A stretch of DNA of 64,000 nt. Source: Haematococcus lacustris (taxonomy: Eukaryota > Chlorophyta > Chlorophyceae > Chlamydomonadales > Haematococcaceae). The stretch lies in NCBI GenBank assembly GCA_030144725.1, contig JASKMD010000006.1, positions 6,063,912 to 6,127,911 of the forward strand, in the 5' to 3' direction. Below the pieces are notes generated by a model. The model saw only the letters and a list, made by a program, of their open reading frames with translations. It did no database searches and was not told where the DNA came from. Positions 36,173 through 48,860 of the stretch are shown one piece after another. Within the stretch, counting starts at the first letter, position 1. The number at the start of each line of letters is the position of its first letter. The position numbers and the translations under genes are program-made.

Positions 36173-37349
36173 TAGGCTAGGGTGGTGGCGGGGATGTAGG
36201 TGGCAAGCAGCGCACATGACATTGTGCAAGGCAAGCTCAGCATTCCTCCGCGTGAGCGGGACAAAGCATCCTCTGCAACAGCAGGCTCCGCACAAGCGGG
36301 AGTCTCCGTGTGAACGGGCAAAGCAAGTCAGCAATACAAGCCTCTGCAAACGCAGGCTCTGCACAACAGCAGGCTCCGCTTAAGCGGGATCTCCGTGTAA
36401 ACGGCAAAGGAAGTCTGCGAAACACAGCAGGTACAGGCTGTACAGCGACTTTTAGAAGCAGGAGTCTCTGCAGCAACAGGCACAGTGACAAGCGCTGGAG
36501 CTGATGCCATCAGTTCCGGCTCCAATGGCACCTCCGATTGAGTTGGGTCCGGTGTCACTGCGCAAAGGTCGCGATGAACGAACAATTGCGGAAACCAGAT
36601 GTAACAGTAGTGTTTGTGCGATCAGGATGCATGGTCGGCTGAGGCATAAGTGCCGGCTTGCAGCCGTCGAGCATGCTGACTTGTGCGGCTATTGCTGCCG
36701 CTGTGGCTGTCTACATACTGATCGACAGCCTCCGAGTCACGCAGTGGGTAGTGCAGTGTACTTACATCGTGAACACGTCGTAAAGAACTAATCCATCCAG
36801 AGAAGAGTAGTCATTGCAAGCAGAAGCAAAGCAAGTCCATCAGAAGCAAGAAGTCTGAACCAAGCCCCTCCAGCACCTAGCACTCAAGAAGTCCCCCAAG
36901 ACTCTCCAGATCTCGTCATAAGTAAGATGCAAATCAAATCTCACAGAATCTTGCATGCAGAAAAGAAACACAAACCTACCATTCATCCTAGCTGAGTGCC
37001 TGGACTGTTACATAGCGCATGCATCCGGCCCACTAGCGCGAACTGTTACACCAAGGCTGTGGGTCGCAGGAGGTGAGGTGCTGGGTCCAGGCCAACAAAA
37101 CTCATTCAACAAGGAACAACATGTTGGGCTGTGGGTAATCTCACTCCGCTACTAGTTGTAGCATCCTCGGTCGCACCCTTGGTGACTGCAAACCCCACTC
37201 CGGTGGCACTCGTTCAAGGGGCTAATCCCCCTTGACCACTGGGCTCCTCATCAAAACTAACAGCTTTAATGCTTATATGGCTACCAGCCCATTGCACTAG
37301 TAAACAACAAAGAGTTTGCTTTTAAGAGGTGCTGGTTCCAGGCTGGGAA
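36173..37349. other. Intergenic with degenerate tandem repeats and a dispersed repeat
   Basis: From 36236 to 36440 a unit of about 80-110 bp recurs in degraded form (GCAGGCTCCGC-AAGCGGGA-TCTCCGTGT-AACGG). Positions 36850-37010 match 5640-5900. A frame at 36504-36791 has no recognised domain. No gene is called. Confidence 0.45.
36910..37008 (+). repeat. Dispersed repeat, copy 2 (partner at 5798-5893)
   Basis: Same orientation and block order as copy 1, ending GAAACACAAACCTACCAT and TCCTAGCTGAGT. The copies are over 30 kb apart. Confidence 0.6.
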
Positions 37350-37496
37350 GAGCAGGTGGCGTCCGCTGGAGCTGTGTTACTGGCCAGAGCAGGGAGCTCT
37401 GCCAGCCAAGGGCAAGGAGTACCCTGGCCTGGGGTACAAGCGGCTGCGAGACAAGCCACCCAAGGCCCAGGAGCAGCAGCCTGCTGGGGCACAGTA
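37350..37496 (+). pseudogene. Fanzor-like C-terminal fragment upstream of SEC31
   Basis: The frame reads [20 protein letters not shown], then [19 protein letters not shown] and a Gln-rich end stopping at TAG 37494-37496. It starts just after where DRDCNAALN would be, so all catalytic residues are missing. It is followed by the conserved non-coding block. Confidence 0.75.
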
Positions 37497-37763
37497 GTGT
37501 GTGCCCCCCCATTTGAGCTGTCATCAGCTTACATTAGCGCATGTTTTGTCATCCCAACTCTACACAATAGCCCTAACGGGTCAGGCAATAGTGTAGGTGG
37601 TAGGCGCTCATGTGCCATGTGCACTGGGTTTACTCCACACAGCCCAACAACACCGTTTGAGTCGGGCCACTATTGCCCACTAGTATATTCCCGCTAGTGG
37701 CTGCTAGTGGCCACTACTGGTCCGGCTCAAATGGAGGCCCTAGTGAGGGACAAGGGGGCTGCA
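37497..37763 (+). ncRNA. Second full copy of the Fanzor-like 3' non-coding block (candidate guide-RNA scaffold)
   Basis: Matches 10303-10567 over its whole length, including the AGCTG/CAGCT hairpin, the TTTGAGTCGG/CCGGCTCAAA pair and the terminal TAGTGAGGGACAAG-GGGCTGCA. The middle spacer between the stem arms differs. Beyond GGCTGCA the two flanks diverge at once. That junction is where a TnpB-type guide segment would begin. Confidence 0.4.
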
Positions 37764-38086
37764 ATTCCTAAGCCATAGGCTATGGAGTCCAGTCGTATCA
37801 AGACAGGGCAATAAAGCGGCTAACCTCAGCGTAAGACTTTAAATCTGCCTCAATGTGGGACAAGTTGCCTCAATTTGCTGGGCTAGCAGCGGTTGCACTG
37901 CTACTGACAACCCTGACGGTAAAAGTGGCAAACATTTTGTCCCATGCATTTCTCGCGACGCAGAGTCTCTGCTCGTCCGTCCTCGACGTTGGCTGCTGCC
38001 ACCGGGTTTTGCCGGCGCCTGGCTGCCCTCAAACCTGTTGGCGCAAGCTCAGAGTAGCACCATAGCCCTGGGTGCAGGTAGCCACT

Positions 38087-41000
38087 ATGCCGCACCTGAA
38101 GCAGCTGGACCGTTCTGCGACTCTGGCATTTTGCCCAGAGAAGCTGCCTGGCAATGTACCAACCTTGATTGCCGCTGGTACCGTGGCGGGAGCTGTGGAC
38201 ATGACCTTTAGCACCAACTCAGTTCTGGAGGTATATGCCTGACGCAGCATTGTGCCTATGAGATCAAGCGCGCGAGACATTGGATTAGAGACAGCTGTCG
38301 GACCGATCTGTTTTGGTCCTTGCAGATCTGCTCACTCGACTTTGCCAACGGCTCTGAGCTGCCCAGCGTCGTAGGAAGCGTGCAAGCGCCAGACAGGTTC
38401 AACAGGCTTGCTTGGGGTCAGCGCCTCAGCTCCGATGCCTCCTTCCCATCGGTGAGTGGCCAGCGGTGCTGCTTTTACAAGCCAAGTGGCGATGCTGAAG
38501 AGACGCACGCGTAACACGCCTCGTGAACCGTGCAGATGGGCCTACTGGCTGGTGGGCTGGCAGACGGCTCTGTCTGTCTGTGGGACCCCGCTCTTATCGC
38601 TTCAAAGTCCGATGGTCGCCAACCACTGCTGGCCAAGATGCAGAAGCACACTGGCGCAGTGAGTCAAGCCCATGACTGCTTGAATGCCCAGTCCGTTCGC
38701 TCTGCGGCACTGACACCGCGGTGGTATTCTGGCAGGTCAAAGGTCTAGAGTTCAACACATTCAGCCCCAACCTCCTGGCATCGGGGGCCGCGGACAGCGA
38801 CTTGTGCATCTGGGACTTGGCCAAGCCAGCCACTCCTTCGCTATATCCCGCGCTGAAGGTGCATAACCCCGCCTGCCACCGGCGGACATAGACCGTTGCC
38901 CTGATCGCCCGCCCTACCGCCCTACCGCCCGCCTGCCCCCCCGCCCGCCTGCCTGCCCGCCCGCCCTAATGATGCTGCGCACTCAATGCTAATGTAGGGT
39001 TCCTCGGCTAACGGCCCGGGCTTGGCTTCAAACGAGATAACATTCATTGCCTGGAACCGCAAGGTGCAGCACATTTTGGCGTCCTCCTCAACCAATGGCA
39101 CCACTGTGGTGTGGGACCTGAAGCGTCAGAAGCCAGTCATCAGCTTCCGGGATCCAAACAGGTGCTACATCAATCCAAAGCCGTCTCCCTAAATTCCTGC
39201 ATGCAAGCCTTGTAAGCTGCTTAGTGTCATAAAAGCTGTACATGCATGGCTGCATGCCTCTTTTCCCTGTGCAGTCAGCGACGTGCCAGTGTGCTGCAAT
39301 GGAACCCAGAAGTGGCTACCCAGCTGGTAGTGGCGTCAGACGACGACAGATCACCTACCCTGCAGATGTGGGATCTGCGCAACAGTGTGTCACCGCTGAA
39401 GGAGTTTGTGGGGCACACCAAAGTGGGTGAAGCGGGAGCAGCATTTGCTGAGCTCATGGTCCTGGCATGGCTGGCAGCAATGCTGTCCTTTGCCAGGACA
39501 CTCTGATTTAGCAGCAGACCCCATGCACTTGGAGTGCTGCAAATGGGCCCCCCATGTGCTTCCTCAGCAGCAATGCAGCCAACCGGCAGGCGTCACACAG
39601 CCAGCATGGCCAATCGGCCGGGGCAGGAAAACCATGCGGTGCATGCTACCTCCCTGGGCATGCACAGTTTTGCATCAATAAGGTGTTCAGCAACAGCTGG
39701 AGCAGGCAAATGTCGTTTTTGCATTGATGGTTGTCATGGAACTGCGTAGTGCCTGAACCTGGTGCTTGTCGCACAATGCTGGCCAGCTAAGCCTGCAGGT
39801 GCAGGTGTCTGGGTCACTTACCACAAGGAGCAGTGCTGCAATGGGTGCAGCAGCACCTACAGTGGCTGTGAACATGATCCAGGCTGCAGGGAGGCTCTGT
39901 GAGCAACTGCTACAGCATGACCAAAGTGTTTGGGACAGCAGCCAGCTGGATGCCCGCAGGGCTGCAATTGAGGTGCTCAGCCTGTCCAGCCTTCAATGAC
40001 AGAGCAGGCACAGCAGCCGGGCCTCTGGCTGGCAGCACGCACAGGCCGCTGTGCAAGCTATTGATCAGTACAGGGAACAGGAGACAGCTGGCCAGCAGCA
40101 GTAACCCTGCTGGATGAAGGAATGCAGCAGTGGCCCCTCTCATCAAGGATGGGAGGGGACTGAAAGCAGTTGCACACAAAGTACAAGGCAGGAGAGGAAG
40201 GCAGCAGATCACATCCCAGACGCGCACAGCTATCGCGTTATGTCCTGTTGCTCCTTTAGTCAGCTGCAGACAACCCACCCGGGATCTATGGAGCAGATCA
40301 GCTTAGCAGCCATTGCTATGCTACCCCTGCCCTATGCAGGGTGTCCTGGGCATGGCGTGGTCCCCACACGACTCCAGCCTGCTGCTGTCCAGTGCCAAGG
40401 ACAACCGGAACATCTGCTGGGATGTGCACAGCACCGACATCCTGTGTGAACTGCCACCCAGCAACAACTGGAACTTTGATGTCCAGTGGTGCCCCACCAT
40501 CCCTGGCGTGTTCTCCACCTCTTCCTTTGACGGCCATGTGGCGGTGCACAGCCTCCACGCCTGCACCCTGCCCAAGATCACAGAGAGGGTCAACGCTGAC
40601 CTGTCAGTGACCCACCAGGCCAGTGGTAGGTGATGGACGGGGAACGCAGGGGAGCAAAAGAGAGGGGGCCTGCAGCCTCTAGGGTAAGTGTCTGCTGCAG
40701 GGTGAGGACTCAGGATAGGTTCACCACCATCATCATCATCACCATCATCATCATGATCATCATTATCTTCACATGTAATCACCTGTGCGCTGCTGCAACA
40801 TTCACATCCATTACTCAGGCTCAAATAATCATGTAAAAGTGCACTGGGGTAGTGTGCCAGCTATCATGGCCATGCTTCAGGCACACAGGTGCAGTCCCCA
40901 GCCTCAGGAAGGGGACTGTGTACCGTCGCTGGGCTGGGATGCAGGTGAGACGGTGCCACTGAAGAAGGCACCTGTATGGATGAAACGCCCCTGTGGGGCC

Positions 41001-44000
41001 ACCTTTGGCTTTGGGGGCCGCCTGGTCACCTTTGCCAACCACCGCGTCACTGCCATGGATGCCAGCGGGCAGCAGGTGCAGCGTGATCAGGGTTTTGTCA
41101 CGCTGTCCCAGGTGGGTGCTACTCCTGGTCAAGAGGAAAGAGACCGTGGGGGGAGTGTCGGGCAGCAGTGGAGCTGTGCAGGGCCCACTTCACCCTGCAA
41201 GGGGCCTGTCAGCAGCCTGTCTGGGCTGTGGTGTGCCCAGTGGGACGACTAAAGCTTGAAGGCACCCAGGATGCATTGGGTGCATTGGGGTGGCATACGC
41301 TGTACACAGGCTTCAGTTGTAAGTCGGCTGGGTATTTGTTAAGGCAGATTGTGATTTTGAAGTGAATGGCGGCCGAGCATTGACAGGTGCACAGCATTTG
41401 ATTGACCTATGGCACCTACGGCCTGCACATGGTACACATGATTGGCCATAGCTCTTGCCATGACATGATGTAGCATGCCATTCTTACAAGCATGTGTACT
41501 TTGCTAACTCCACCGACACATGATCTACAGGCAGTCAGGTCCTTGAGGGTGGTCATGATGCAGGTTGTGACTGAGAGGGAGCTAGTAGCGCGGTCTGAAG
41601 CCTTTGAAGCAGCCATCGCAGGTTAGTGAGCAGCCCACCTCAGCCGTCCTGCACCTGCAGCGTGTCAGACCTGTCTCACTCCTCCCTGCCTGTTTGCTTG
41701 TGGGGCGTGGCGATGCAAGTGACGCATCTTTAAATGTATCCTTTGGTTCACTCCTCTTGCTTCACACTTGCATCTTTACCAGCAGCCGCGCCAGGCAGCA
41801 GCACCAGGCAGCAGCAGCAAGCAGCAGCAAGCAGCAGCAGGCAGCAGCAGGCAGCAGCAGGCAGCAGCAGGCAGCAGCACGCAGCAGCAGGCAGCAGCAG
41901 GCAGCAGCAGGCAGCAGCAGGCAGCAGCAGGCAGCAGCAGGCAGCAGCAGGCAGCAGCAGGCAGCAGCAGGCAGCAGCAGGCAGCAGCGGGCAGCAGTAG
42001 CAGCACCGCCAGGCAGCCCCATGGCCGCAGCACCACTGGTGCGGGCACCTCAGCGGCAGACCCTGCCTACATGCCTGCAGGCGGAGACAAGACCACTTTG
42101 CTGTCCTACTGCGAGGTCAAGGCCAAGGCTGGCAAGGCAGCTGACGTCAGCAGCATGCAGCCAGGTGCCAGCGGCAGCCAAGAGGATGGGGAGACCTGGG
42201 CCTTCCTGTCACTGCTCTTTGAGGTGAGACGCAGACATGGGAAAGAATGCAGGACATGACCCCGCTGCTGTTACTACAGTGACATGCGCCAAGGTTGTTT
42301 GTGCCCCTCTCCTTGCCGCCTGTCCCTTTTGGCTGGCTGCTGTCTTGCTCAAGGTTCCCACATCTATGGTGCCAGCAGGAACTAGCTGACCCTTGTCACC
42401 CTTGGCCATGAGGAGCTATCTGACGTGTTGGCCATAAGCTTGCCCTGTGGGTGTGTCGTGTACAGAACGACGCCCGGAGAGAGTTGCTGCGACAGCTTGG
42501 CTTCCAGGACATGCTGGCTGCGGCTGAGCAGGCCGCTGCTGCTGCAGCTGTGCAAGCAGCATGTGCATCAGATGAGGCAGCTGGAGCTCATGCTGGAGCC
42601 AATGGGTCAGCAGCAGGGGTGGCTGCTGGCATGGGTGCTCTAAACCTTGCGGGTAAGTGGACAGTGTAACTTGACACCAGCTTGCCTGCCTGTCTGGCCC
42701 GGGCTGCTCCATCATGTTCAACCTGCACCTTGTTCTGCTTTCACGCTGTGCTCGAATGACTCTGTAGGCTCGAGCACCACCTCCCCCACTCGCCTGCATG
42801 GCGCCTCAGGCACAGATGGCGGCTCAGCCACCAGCTTCTTTGCGGGGCAGGATGATGACCCCGACTTCTTTGACAAGTTGCCTGACGAGGTGCGCCGCCG
42901 TGACAGCACAGCAACGCTATGCACTTCTACCCTCAGCAGGAGTGACAGGACCAAGAGCTTGACAGGCCTGAGAGTTTGGCTGAAGCAGCGAGCACATAAG
43001 ATGGGCATGCCTTTCCCTGCAGCTGCTGTTGTGTGACACACACACATGCAGCCTTGCAGCTGCACACATGCCCTCCAGGCCAGGCAGGGCTGTGCAGGTG
43101 GAACTGCCAAGTGGTGCCAAGTGCCAGGCTGCTGCTGCTCATGTGGCCTGCAGGGCCTCATGCCTAACGGAACCAGTGCCCCAGCTACTCCACTCCGCCG
43201 CTCAGCTGGAGGTGCAGACACGGCACATGCTGGCACCAAGCCAGCTGCTGCAGGTGAGTTACCACAGACTGCAACTTCAGCAGTTGTGTGCAAGGCTCAA
43301 TGTCAGGGCAGGCATGGAGTGGGCCAGCTGTGCAGGTCAGGCTCGATGCGCCAGGTGCTAGAAGCAGCAGAGCAGAGGTGGCCGGGCCTGGAAGCCTTTC
43401 ATGGGGTTTTGTGTACAGGCGAGAGCGAGCGTGGCAGTGGAGCAGGAGCCCTCATGCCTCAACTCAGCTCCCTGCCAGACATGTCCATGGAGATGGAGGA
43501 CGAGATCCAGCGCGCGCTCATCGCAGGTGTGCAGGCGCAATGGGGGACAGGGTAGGACCAGGGCCATGGGCAGGCAGATCAAGGGTGGGTGGGGAGTGGG
43601 TGCCAGGCAGTGGGGAGGAGAGAAGGGGAAGGGTAGGTGGCGCGCAGATGGTGATGCAAGGGCCAGGGTGTGCACATGGCAATAGTGTGTGCCTGTGCCT
43701 GCATTCAGGCAACTATGAGACAGCGGTGGAGAGCTGCTTCAAGGCCAACCGGCTGGCAGATGCACTGCTCATTGCCAACATCTTCAACAGGTCAGTGGAT
43801 GTGCAAAGGCAGTAGCAGCAGGGCCTGGAGCATTGCTAGCGGTTGCGGACCCCATGATGAACGTTTGCTACCCACTGCTGGCAAGCTATCTGTGGATGGC
43901 TGACAGGGTGGCAAGACCTAACGAGTTGTAAAAGGCTGGTTGAGGGGGCCTGACAGCCTGTACTGCAGCAGAGAGGCTACAGGCTCAGTGCGCACCCTTG

Positions 44001-47000
44001 CAACACCAAGGATACCATTCTTGCTCATTGAGAGGTTCTGAATTGACCCCTCTATTTCATAGGAAGGGGAGGGACTGCTTTCTTACAGCGCACAAGCTTG
44101 ACATTGTTGTCACATCAATGTAGCTCATTAGTGCCGGTCAGCATGCTGATCTAGGTTCTAGGGCTCACCCTCTCCTGCGGACCTTGCTGCAGCAGTGACC
44201 TCTACAAGCGCACCATGCATCGCTACATGAAGCGCTGCCCCAAGCCCTTCATGCAAATTGTGCGTGCCAATGTGGAGGGCGACTTTGAGGCCCTGGTGCG
44301 CAGCCGACCCGTGGGGCAGTGGCGTGAGACGCTGGCGCTGCTGGCCACATACACCCAGCAGGTGAGTACATGGTCAGGTTTAGCTTGTGATGCAGCCTGC
44401 ACATGCTGCCCTTGACTAAATGCACATCACCAACCATGCACGGTTTGCCTCCCTTACCTGGTCTCAGCTCACAAGCATCAGCCTTATGCAGCCCTACCTG
44501 CAACCAATTCATCTTGTCAGTGCTCTGTTGCGCATCGTGTTGTATATAATGTGTCACAGGCTAACATGCATACATGCTGCTCGTGTTCCATGCTCCAAGC
44601 TCGTGTCGAGTCAATGTCAGTTTGTGTGTGTGACACAGTTGCCAGGACTCCTCCCCTCAGCCCCACCCCCTGTGGCTGTGGCTGTGCTGCAGGAGGACTG
44701 GACCCGGCTGTGTGACCTGCTGGCCAGCCGGCTGAGCCTTGCAGGGCAGCACCATGCCGCCTCCCTGTGCTACATCTGTGCAGGCAATGTGGAGGCAGTG
44801 GTGGCCTACTGGGCACGAAGCCTGGCAGGTCAGCCTGCTGTCTCGCTACACAGCCACTCCTGCTTTGCCTTGTCATTGGTAAAGATATACCCACCCCATA
44901 GCACCCCATCCCACCATGCTCTCCTTCTCCCGCCCCCTTTCATCTCCACCAGCAATGTTAGTGCCTTCCTCCCACTCCTGTTGTGGCCCCTGCCTTTTCC
45001 ATCCCTGCTCCCAACTGCAGCCGCCGCCTCACGATCCAACACCGACTCCAGCGCTGCCTCCCGTGCTGCCGCTGCCACTGCCAGCCAGGCGCAGCTGGAG
45101 GAGCTGCAGGGCTGCATAGAGAAGGCGGTGGTCATGGGCCTGGCGACTGGCAACAAGAAGGCCAGCGGGGCGCTGGCAGACCTGGTGACCCGCTACGCAT
45201 CCACACTGGCAGCACAGGTAAGGCACAGCAGCTGCTGCATGCCAAGCCTACCCGCACCTGCGACTCAGGCTTCCCTCACCTTGCCGTTGTCTTTGACCCT
45301 AGCTCTGGTCTGCCACTGTTGCCATGGTTTGATCACCCACCTGTCTCCTGTGTTGCTGCTCGCACCTCCCAAGTGAACTGATTGCTCATGTTGCTGCTGC
45401 TGCTGGTGTGCACCGGATGTGACGCGCTGGGCACAGGGCTGCATGGCCACTGCGCTGGACTACCTGGACTATGTCCCAGGAGAGGCCTCCACTGCTGTGG
45501 CTGTGCTCAAGGACCGCATCTATCGCTCAGGCACGGCTGCCAGCACAGGGGTGGTGGCGCAGGGCAATGCAGGCAGCTACCGTGGCCACCCCCCGCCCTT
45601 CCCCTTCATCCAAGAGGAAGTAAGGCCAGCCGCAGCTCCTGCTGCTCAGCAGCCTGCCAAGGTGAGGGGGGTGGCAAGGGTGAGGTGCATGCTGAAGGGC
45701 CTCAAGCGGCCTGCAGGCCAGCTTGTGCAACAGCGGCAACTGAGGGACAGATCATGGGAATGGGATAGGGAGCAATCTTGAAGCTGAAACCTGGTTTATG
45801 GTTGCCATGGTGGAAATGGGTTGGGCAGGGCACACAAAAGAGAGGAGTGACAGTGACCTCACAATGGCCTCTGCAGTGAAGCTCAAGGCTGTCTGCTGCT
45901 GTCTATGTGTGTGTTGCAGGTCGCTGCCCCTGCTCCTGCAGCCCCTGCTGCAGCTCCAGCTGCATCAGCGTTCGGTGGCTATGCCAGTGGATACGGGCAT
46001 GCAAGCAGCCATCAGCCGCAGCCTGCCCAGCCTGCTTACCATGCCGCTGCCACTGGCACACAGTACGGGCAGCACCAGTCAATGTACAGCGCCAGCACCC
46101 CACAGCAGCCACAGCAGACGGTGTATGGCTCGGAATACAGCAGCCAGCCAGCCTACCCGGCGTCATCCTATGGCCAGCCAGCGCCACAGCCTGCAGTGCC
46201 CTCCCAGCCAGTGTATGCCACCCAACCAGCCTACGGGACATCTTCCCATCCGCCCCCTGCTGCACCCAGCTACTCACCTGCTCCCTCTTCGTCCTACGCA
46301 GCCGCCTACACTGGCAGCCAGTTCGCTCCCACCACCACTGCTGCGGCCTCCAGCTTTGCAGCCCAGCAGCAGCACACCAACCCTCCTACTAGCCAGCCTC
46401 CACAGCAGCCAGCGCCCCCTGCTCAGGCGCCCTCCAACTACAACACATCAACCTATGCAAGCAATAGCGGGCAGCAGTACCACTCAGCTGCCCCACCACC
46501 CCCTCAGCACAACCCTTACCATGCCCCTGCTCAGGCAGCTGCCCCTTCCTACTCAGAGCCCACCGCTCCAGTGTACCAAGTCAACCGGGCACCTGCAGCC
46601 TCCACCCCTGCCGCCACCCCTGCATCAGGGTACGGGGCTCAACCTCAACCAAGCTCTGGGCTGGCGCCTACCTCCAGCTATGGGGCGTCTCCAGCCCAGC
46701 CCCAGCAGCCTGCTCCACAACCCTCCCAGCAGCCGCAGCCCACCTACTTCATGCCCACTAATACACCCGCCAGCAACATGCCGCAACAGCTGCAGGGCAC
46801 AGGGTCAGCAGGTGGGGCGGCGCTTGGCGGCCAGGGCATGGCTCCCCCTGCACCCACCTCCCAGCGGGCCGCCCCCCCGGCAGCCCCCACTGGGCCGCCA
46901 CCCAACATCACAGTGGCGACTGCAGACACGTCAGCTGTGCCGGCAGAGCAGCGTGGGGCGGTGACCTCCCTGACAAACCTGTTTAACTCTTGCATGCCGC

Positions 47001-47769
47001 TGGCCACCAACCCAGGTGCGTGTCCAGCAGCTGAGATGTAAGCCTGGCCCAAGCTTTACTGCCAGCTCGTACTAGGGTAATTGCATGGCCGGCTGCACAG
47101 ACATCCCAGTCAAGAATGCCTCACCAGGAATGCCTCACCAGGCCGGGGTGCCTGGTCAGACCATTGGCCGGGCCTCAGCAGGCACCTGCTGCTGGTGCTG
47201 TGATCAGTTCATGCCATGGTGATGGGAGCTTGGCGTGCTTGCCTGTCGCAGCTGGTTGTGGGTGCAGTGTCAGTTGTGCTGTGTGCTGGGTGCTGCTGTG
47301 GGTGCTGCAGCCAAGAAGAGGGAAATGGACGACAACTCCAAGAAGCTGGGACAGCTGTTCTGGCGGCTCAATGCGGGAGATGTGTCAGCTGGTGTGCTGC
47401 CCAAGCTGCTGCAGCTCTGCCAGGCAATTGACGCAGCAGAGTGGCACACAGCCAACCACATTCAGGTGGGGCGACTGTGAGGGGTGCACAGTGGGCATGT
47501 GTTCATACAGTGTCAATGCAGTGTTCATGTGCTGACGTGCGTATGTTGTGTTCAAGCGTTCATGTTGTGTGCACGTGTTTGTACAGGGTTCATGCTGCTG
47601 ATGGCATAGTGTTCTTCGTAGAAATGTCGGCAATAGCTGAACCTCTGCTACTGCTGCGCTTCTGCTCGTGCTCGCGCAGGTCCAGATGACTACTACTGAC
47701 TGGGACGAGTGTGGGTACTGGCTGTCTGCTGTGAAGCGCCTGATAAAGATGCGCCAGCAAGGAATGTGA
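38087..47769 (+). CDS. SEC31: SEC31, COPII outer-coat subunit
   Basis: Scaffold of COPII vesicles; with SEC13 it forms the outer cage that buds vesicles from the ER. I read 22 phase-consistent exons (about 1393 residues): 38087-38230, 38326-38451, 38536-38658, 38736-38858, 38998-39161, 39275-39422, 40340-40625, 40945-41111, 41531-41621, 42081-42223, 42466-42652, 42768-42889, 43154-43253, 43419-43526, 43709-43790, 44193-44361, 44693-44828, 45021-45217, 45437-45661, 45920-47015, 47311-47465, 47680-47769. The WD40 part has [31 protein letters not shown] and [12 protein letters not shown], then [14 protein letters not shown] and [12 protein letters not shown]. The alpha-solenoid follows ([41 protein letters not shown]), then a 365-residue Pro/Gln/Ala/Tyr-rich exon and the conserved end [14 protein letters not shown] to [18 protein letters not shown]. 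It is longer than the plant protein, mainly through that exon. Confidence 0.93.
40726..40770 (+). repeat. (ATC)n simple repeat in a SEC31 intron
   Basis: CACCATCATCATCATC-type run in the intron after exon 7; no other feature. Confidence 0.85.
41802..41995 (+). repeat. GCAGCAGCAG decamer array in a SEC31 intron
   Basis: About 17 near-perfect 10-bp units, with one CACGCAGCAG variant. It lies between the exons ending 41621 and starting 42081. Because the period is 10, all three frames stay open, giving Gln/Ala/Gly/Ser-rich frames. Phase analysis supports splicing it out, but the acceptor at 42080 is a model. Confidence 0.9.
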
Positions 47770-48522
47770 CAGGTCACTGCAAGCCGCTAGGGTCCTTAGC
47801 TTTATGTATGCATGTAGTGCAAACCTGTCCTTGACCATCCGGGGGGCATGCTGCTAGACCACGGTTGCTGCCGCCGCTGTCCGTCTGGAGACCTGCAAGG
47901 TTGTAGCTTGTTGCAGCGTGTGGTTTTGATCACAAAGTGATTTGGTTGTAACCGTCTTGAACAGAGCGAACAGAGCGGGTTGGGGTTGGGGTTATAAACT
48001 AACCAGCACAGAAAACAGAAGAGAAGGCTTGCTTGATGGGGGCACGCCAGGCCTCACGGGCACAACCCATACCTATCATTGACGGGCAAGTGGGCCTGCG
48101 CGGTACCCTAACTGCCTGCCCTGCCTGGCCAGCTGGGTCCCGTAGCAAACAATGGCTGCTTCACAATGCCAGGGTTGGGCATGCGAGAGACATGCTACAG
48201 CCACCACACCTCACACATAGCTGGTCTGCAGGCGCTGAGCCTCTGCCGCACCACAACCTCCTATAAACCCCCATGGCCGTCACCACCCCTGGTGCCCCAT
48301 TGCTGCATAGGGCAGCAGCTCCCTACCTACCTATCTACCTTCCTACCTATTGAGCAACAGCACCTGGCTGGCAGCACTACTCTGTGTGTGTTGCAGGTCG
48401 CTGCCCCTGCTCCTGCAGCCCCTGCTCCTGCAGCCCCTGCTGGCTTCGAGGGAGGTTAAGCTGGGATGACAAGTGACCATAACCGCTGATCACAACAACA
48501 AAGTGACAATTAAGCCCTGACC
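47770..48522. other. SEC31 3' flank with a duplicated SEC31 splice-acceptor fragment
   Basis: The first part presumably holds the SEC31 3' UTR. Positions 48386-48432 repeat, with no mismatch I can see, the junction at 45906-45952: the TGTGTGTTGCAG acceptor followed by GTCGCTGCCCCTGC and the Pro/Ala codons of exon 20. No other gene is recognised. Confidence 0.5.
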
Positions 48523-48860
48523 AGAGGCCCCACGCACCAGCCAGGAGGCCACACCGGCAGCAGCCTCAGAGCCAGGGCCCAGCACTCCCCCGCCAGCCAA
48601 GCGCAGCAAGCGCACCAAGGCTGAGCAGGCAGCTGAGCCCACTTAGCCCACAAAGGGCAAAGGCAAGCCCCAGGGCAAGGCTGCCAAAGGCAAGCCAGCA
48701 CCACAGCCAGGCAGGTGGCTGGACAGGGACTGCAATGCAGCGCTGAACATGCAGCGCATAGGGAAGAGCAGGTGGCGCCCACTGGAGCTGTGCTGGTGGC
48801 CAGAGCAGGGAAAGCTGCCCGCCAAGGGCAAGGAGTACCCAGGCCTGGGCTACAAGTAGA
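48523..48860 (+). pseudogene. Fanzor-like C-terminal fragment with an in-frame stop
   Basis: The frame reads [19 protein letters not shown], then the Lys-rich linker [16 protein letters not shown] and an in-frame TAG at 48644-48646 (CAG in the copy at 52.1 kb). It then continues [20 protein letters not shown] (RuvC-III Asp) and [20 protein letters not shown] to GLGYK-stop. The last 15 or so codons and the non-coding block are missing. RuvC-I and II are absent. Confidence 0.75.

Noticed and set aside
37853..38065. SEC31 start at 37853 (MWDKLPQFAGLAAVALL)
   Set aside because: It does not resemble a SEC31 N-terminus. The frame from 38087 ([15 protein letters not shown]) does, and it splices in phase.
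41604..42259. Gln/Ser/Ala-rich protein from the decamer array
   Set aside because: Phase-consistent splicing of SEC31 removes the array; only the segment from 42081 is coding.
46744..47052. Minus-strand frames across SEC31 exon 20
   Set aside because: Shadows of a Pro/Gln-rich coding exon; no family match.
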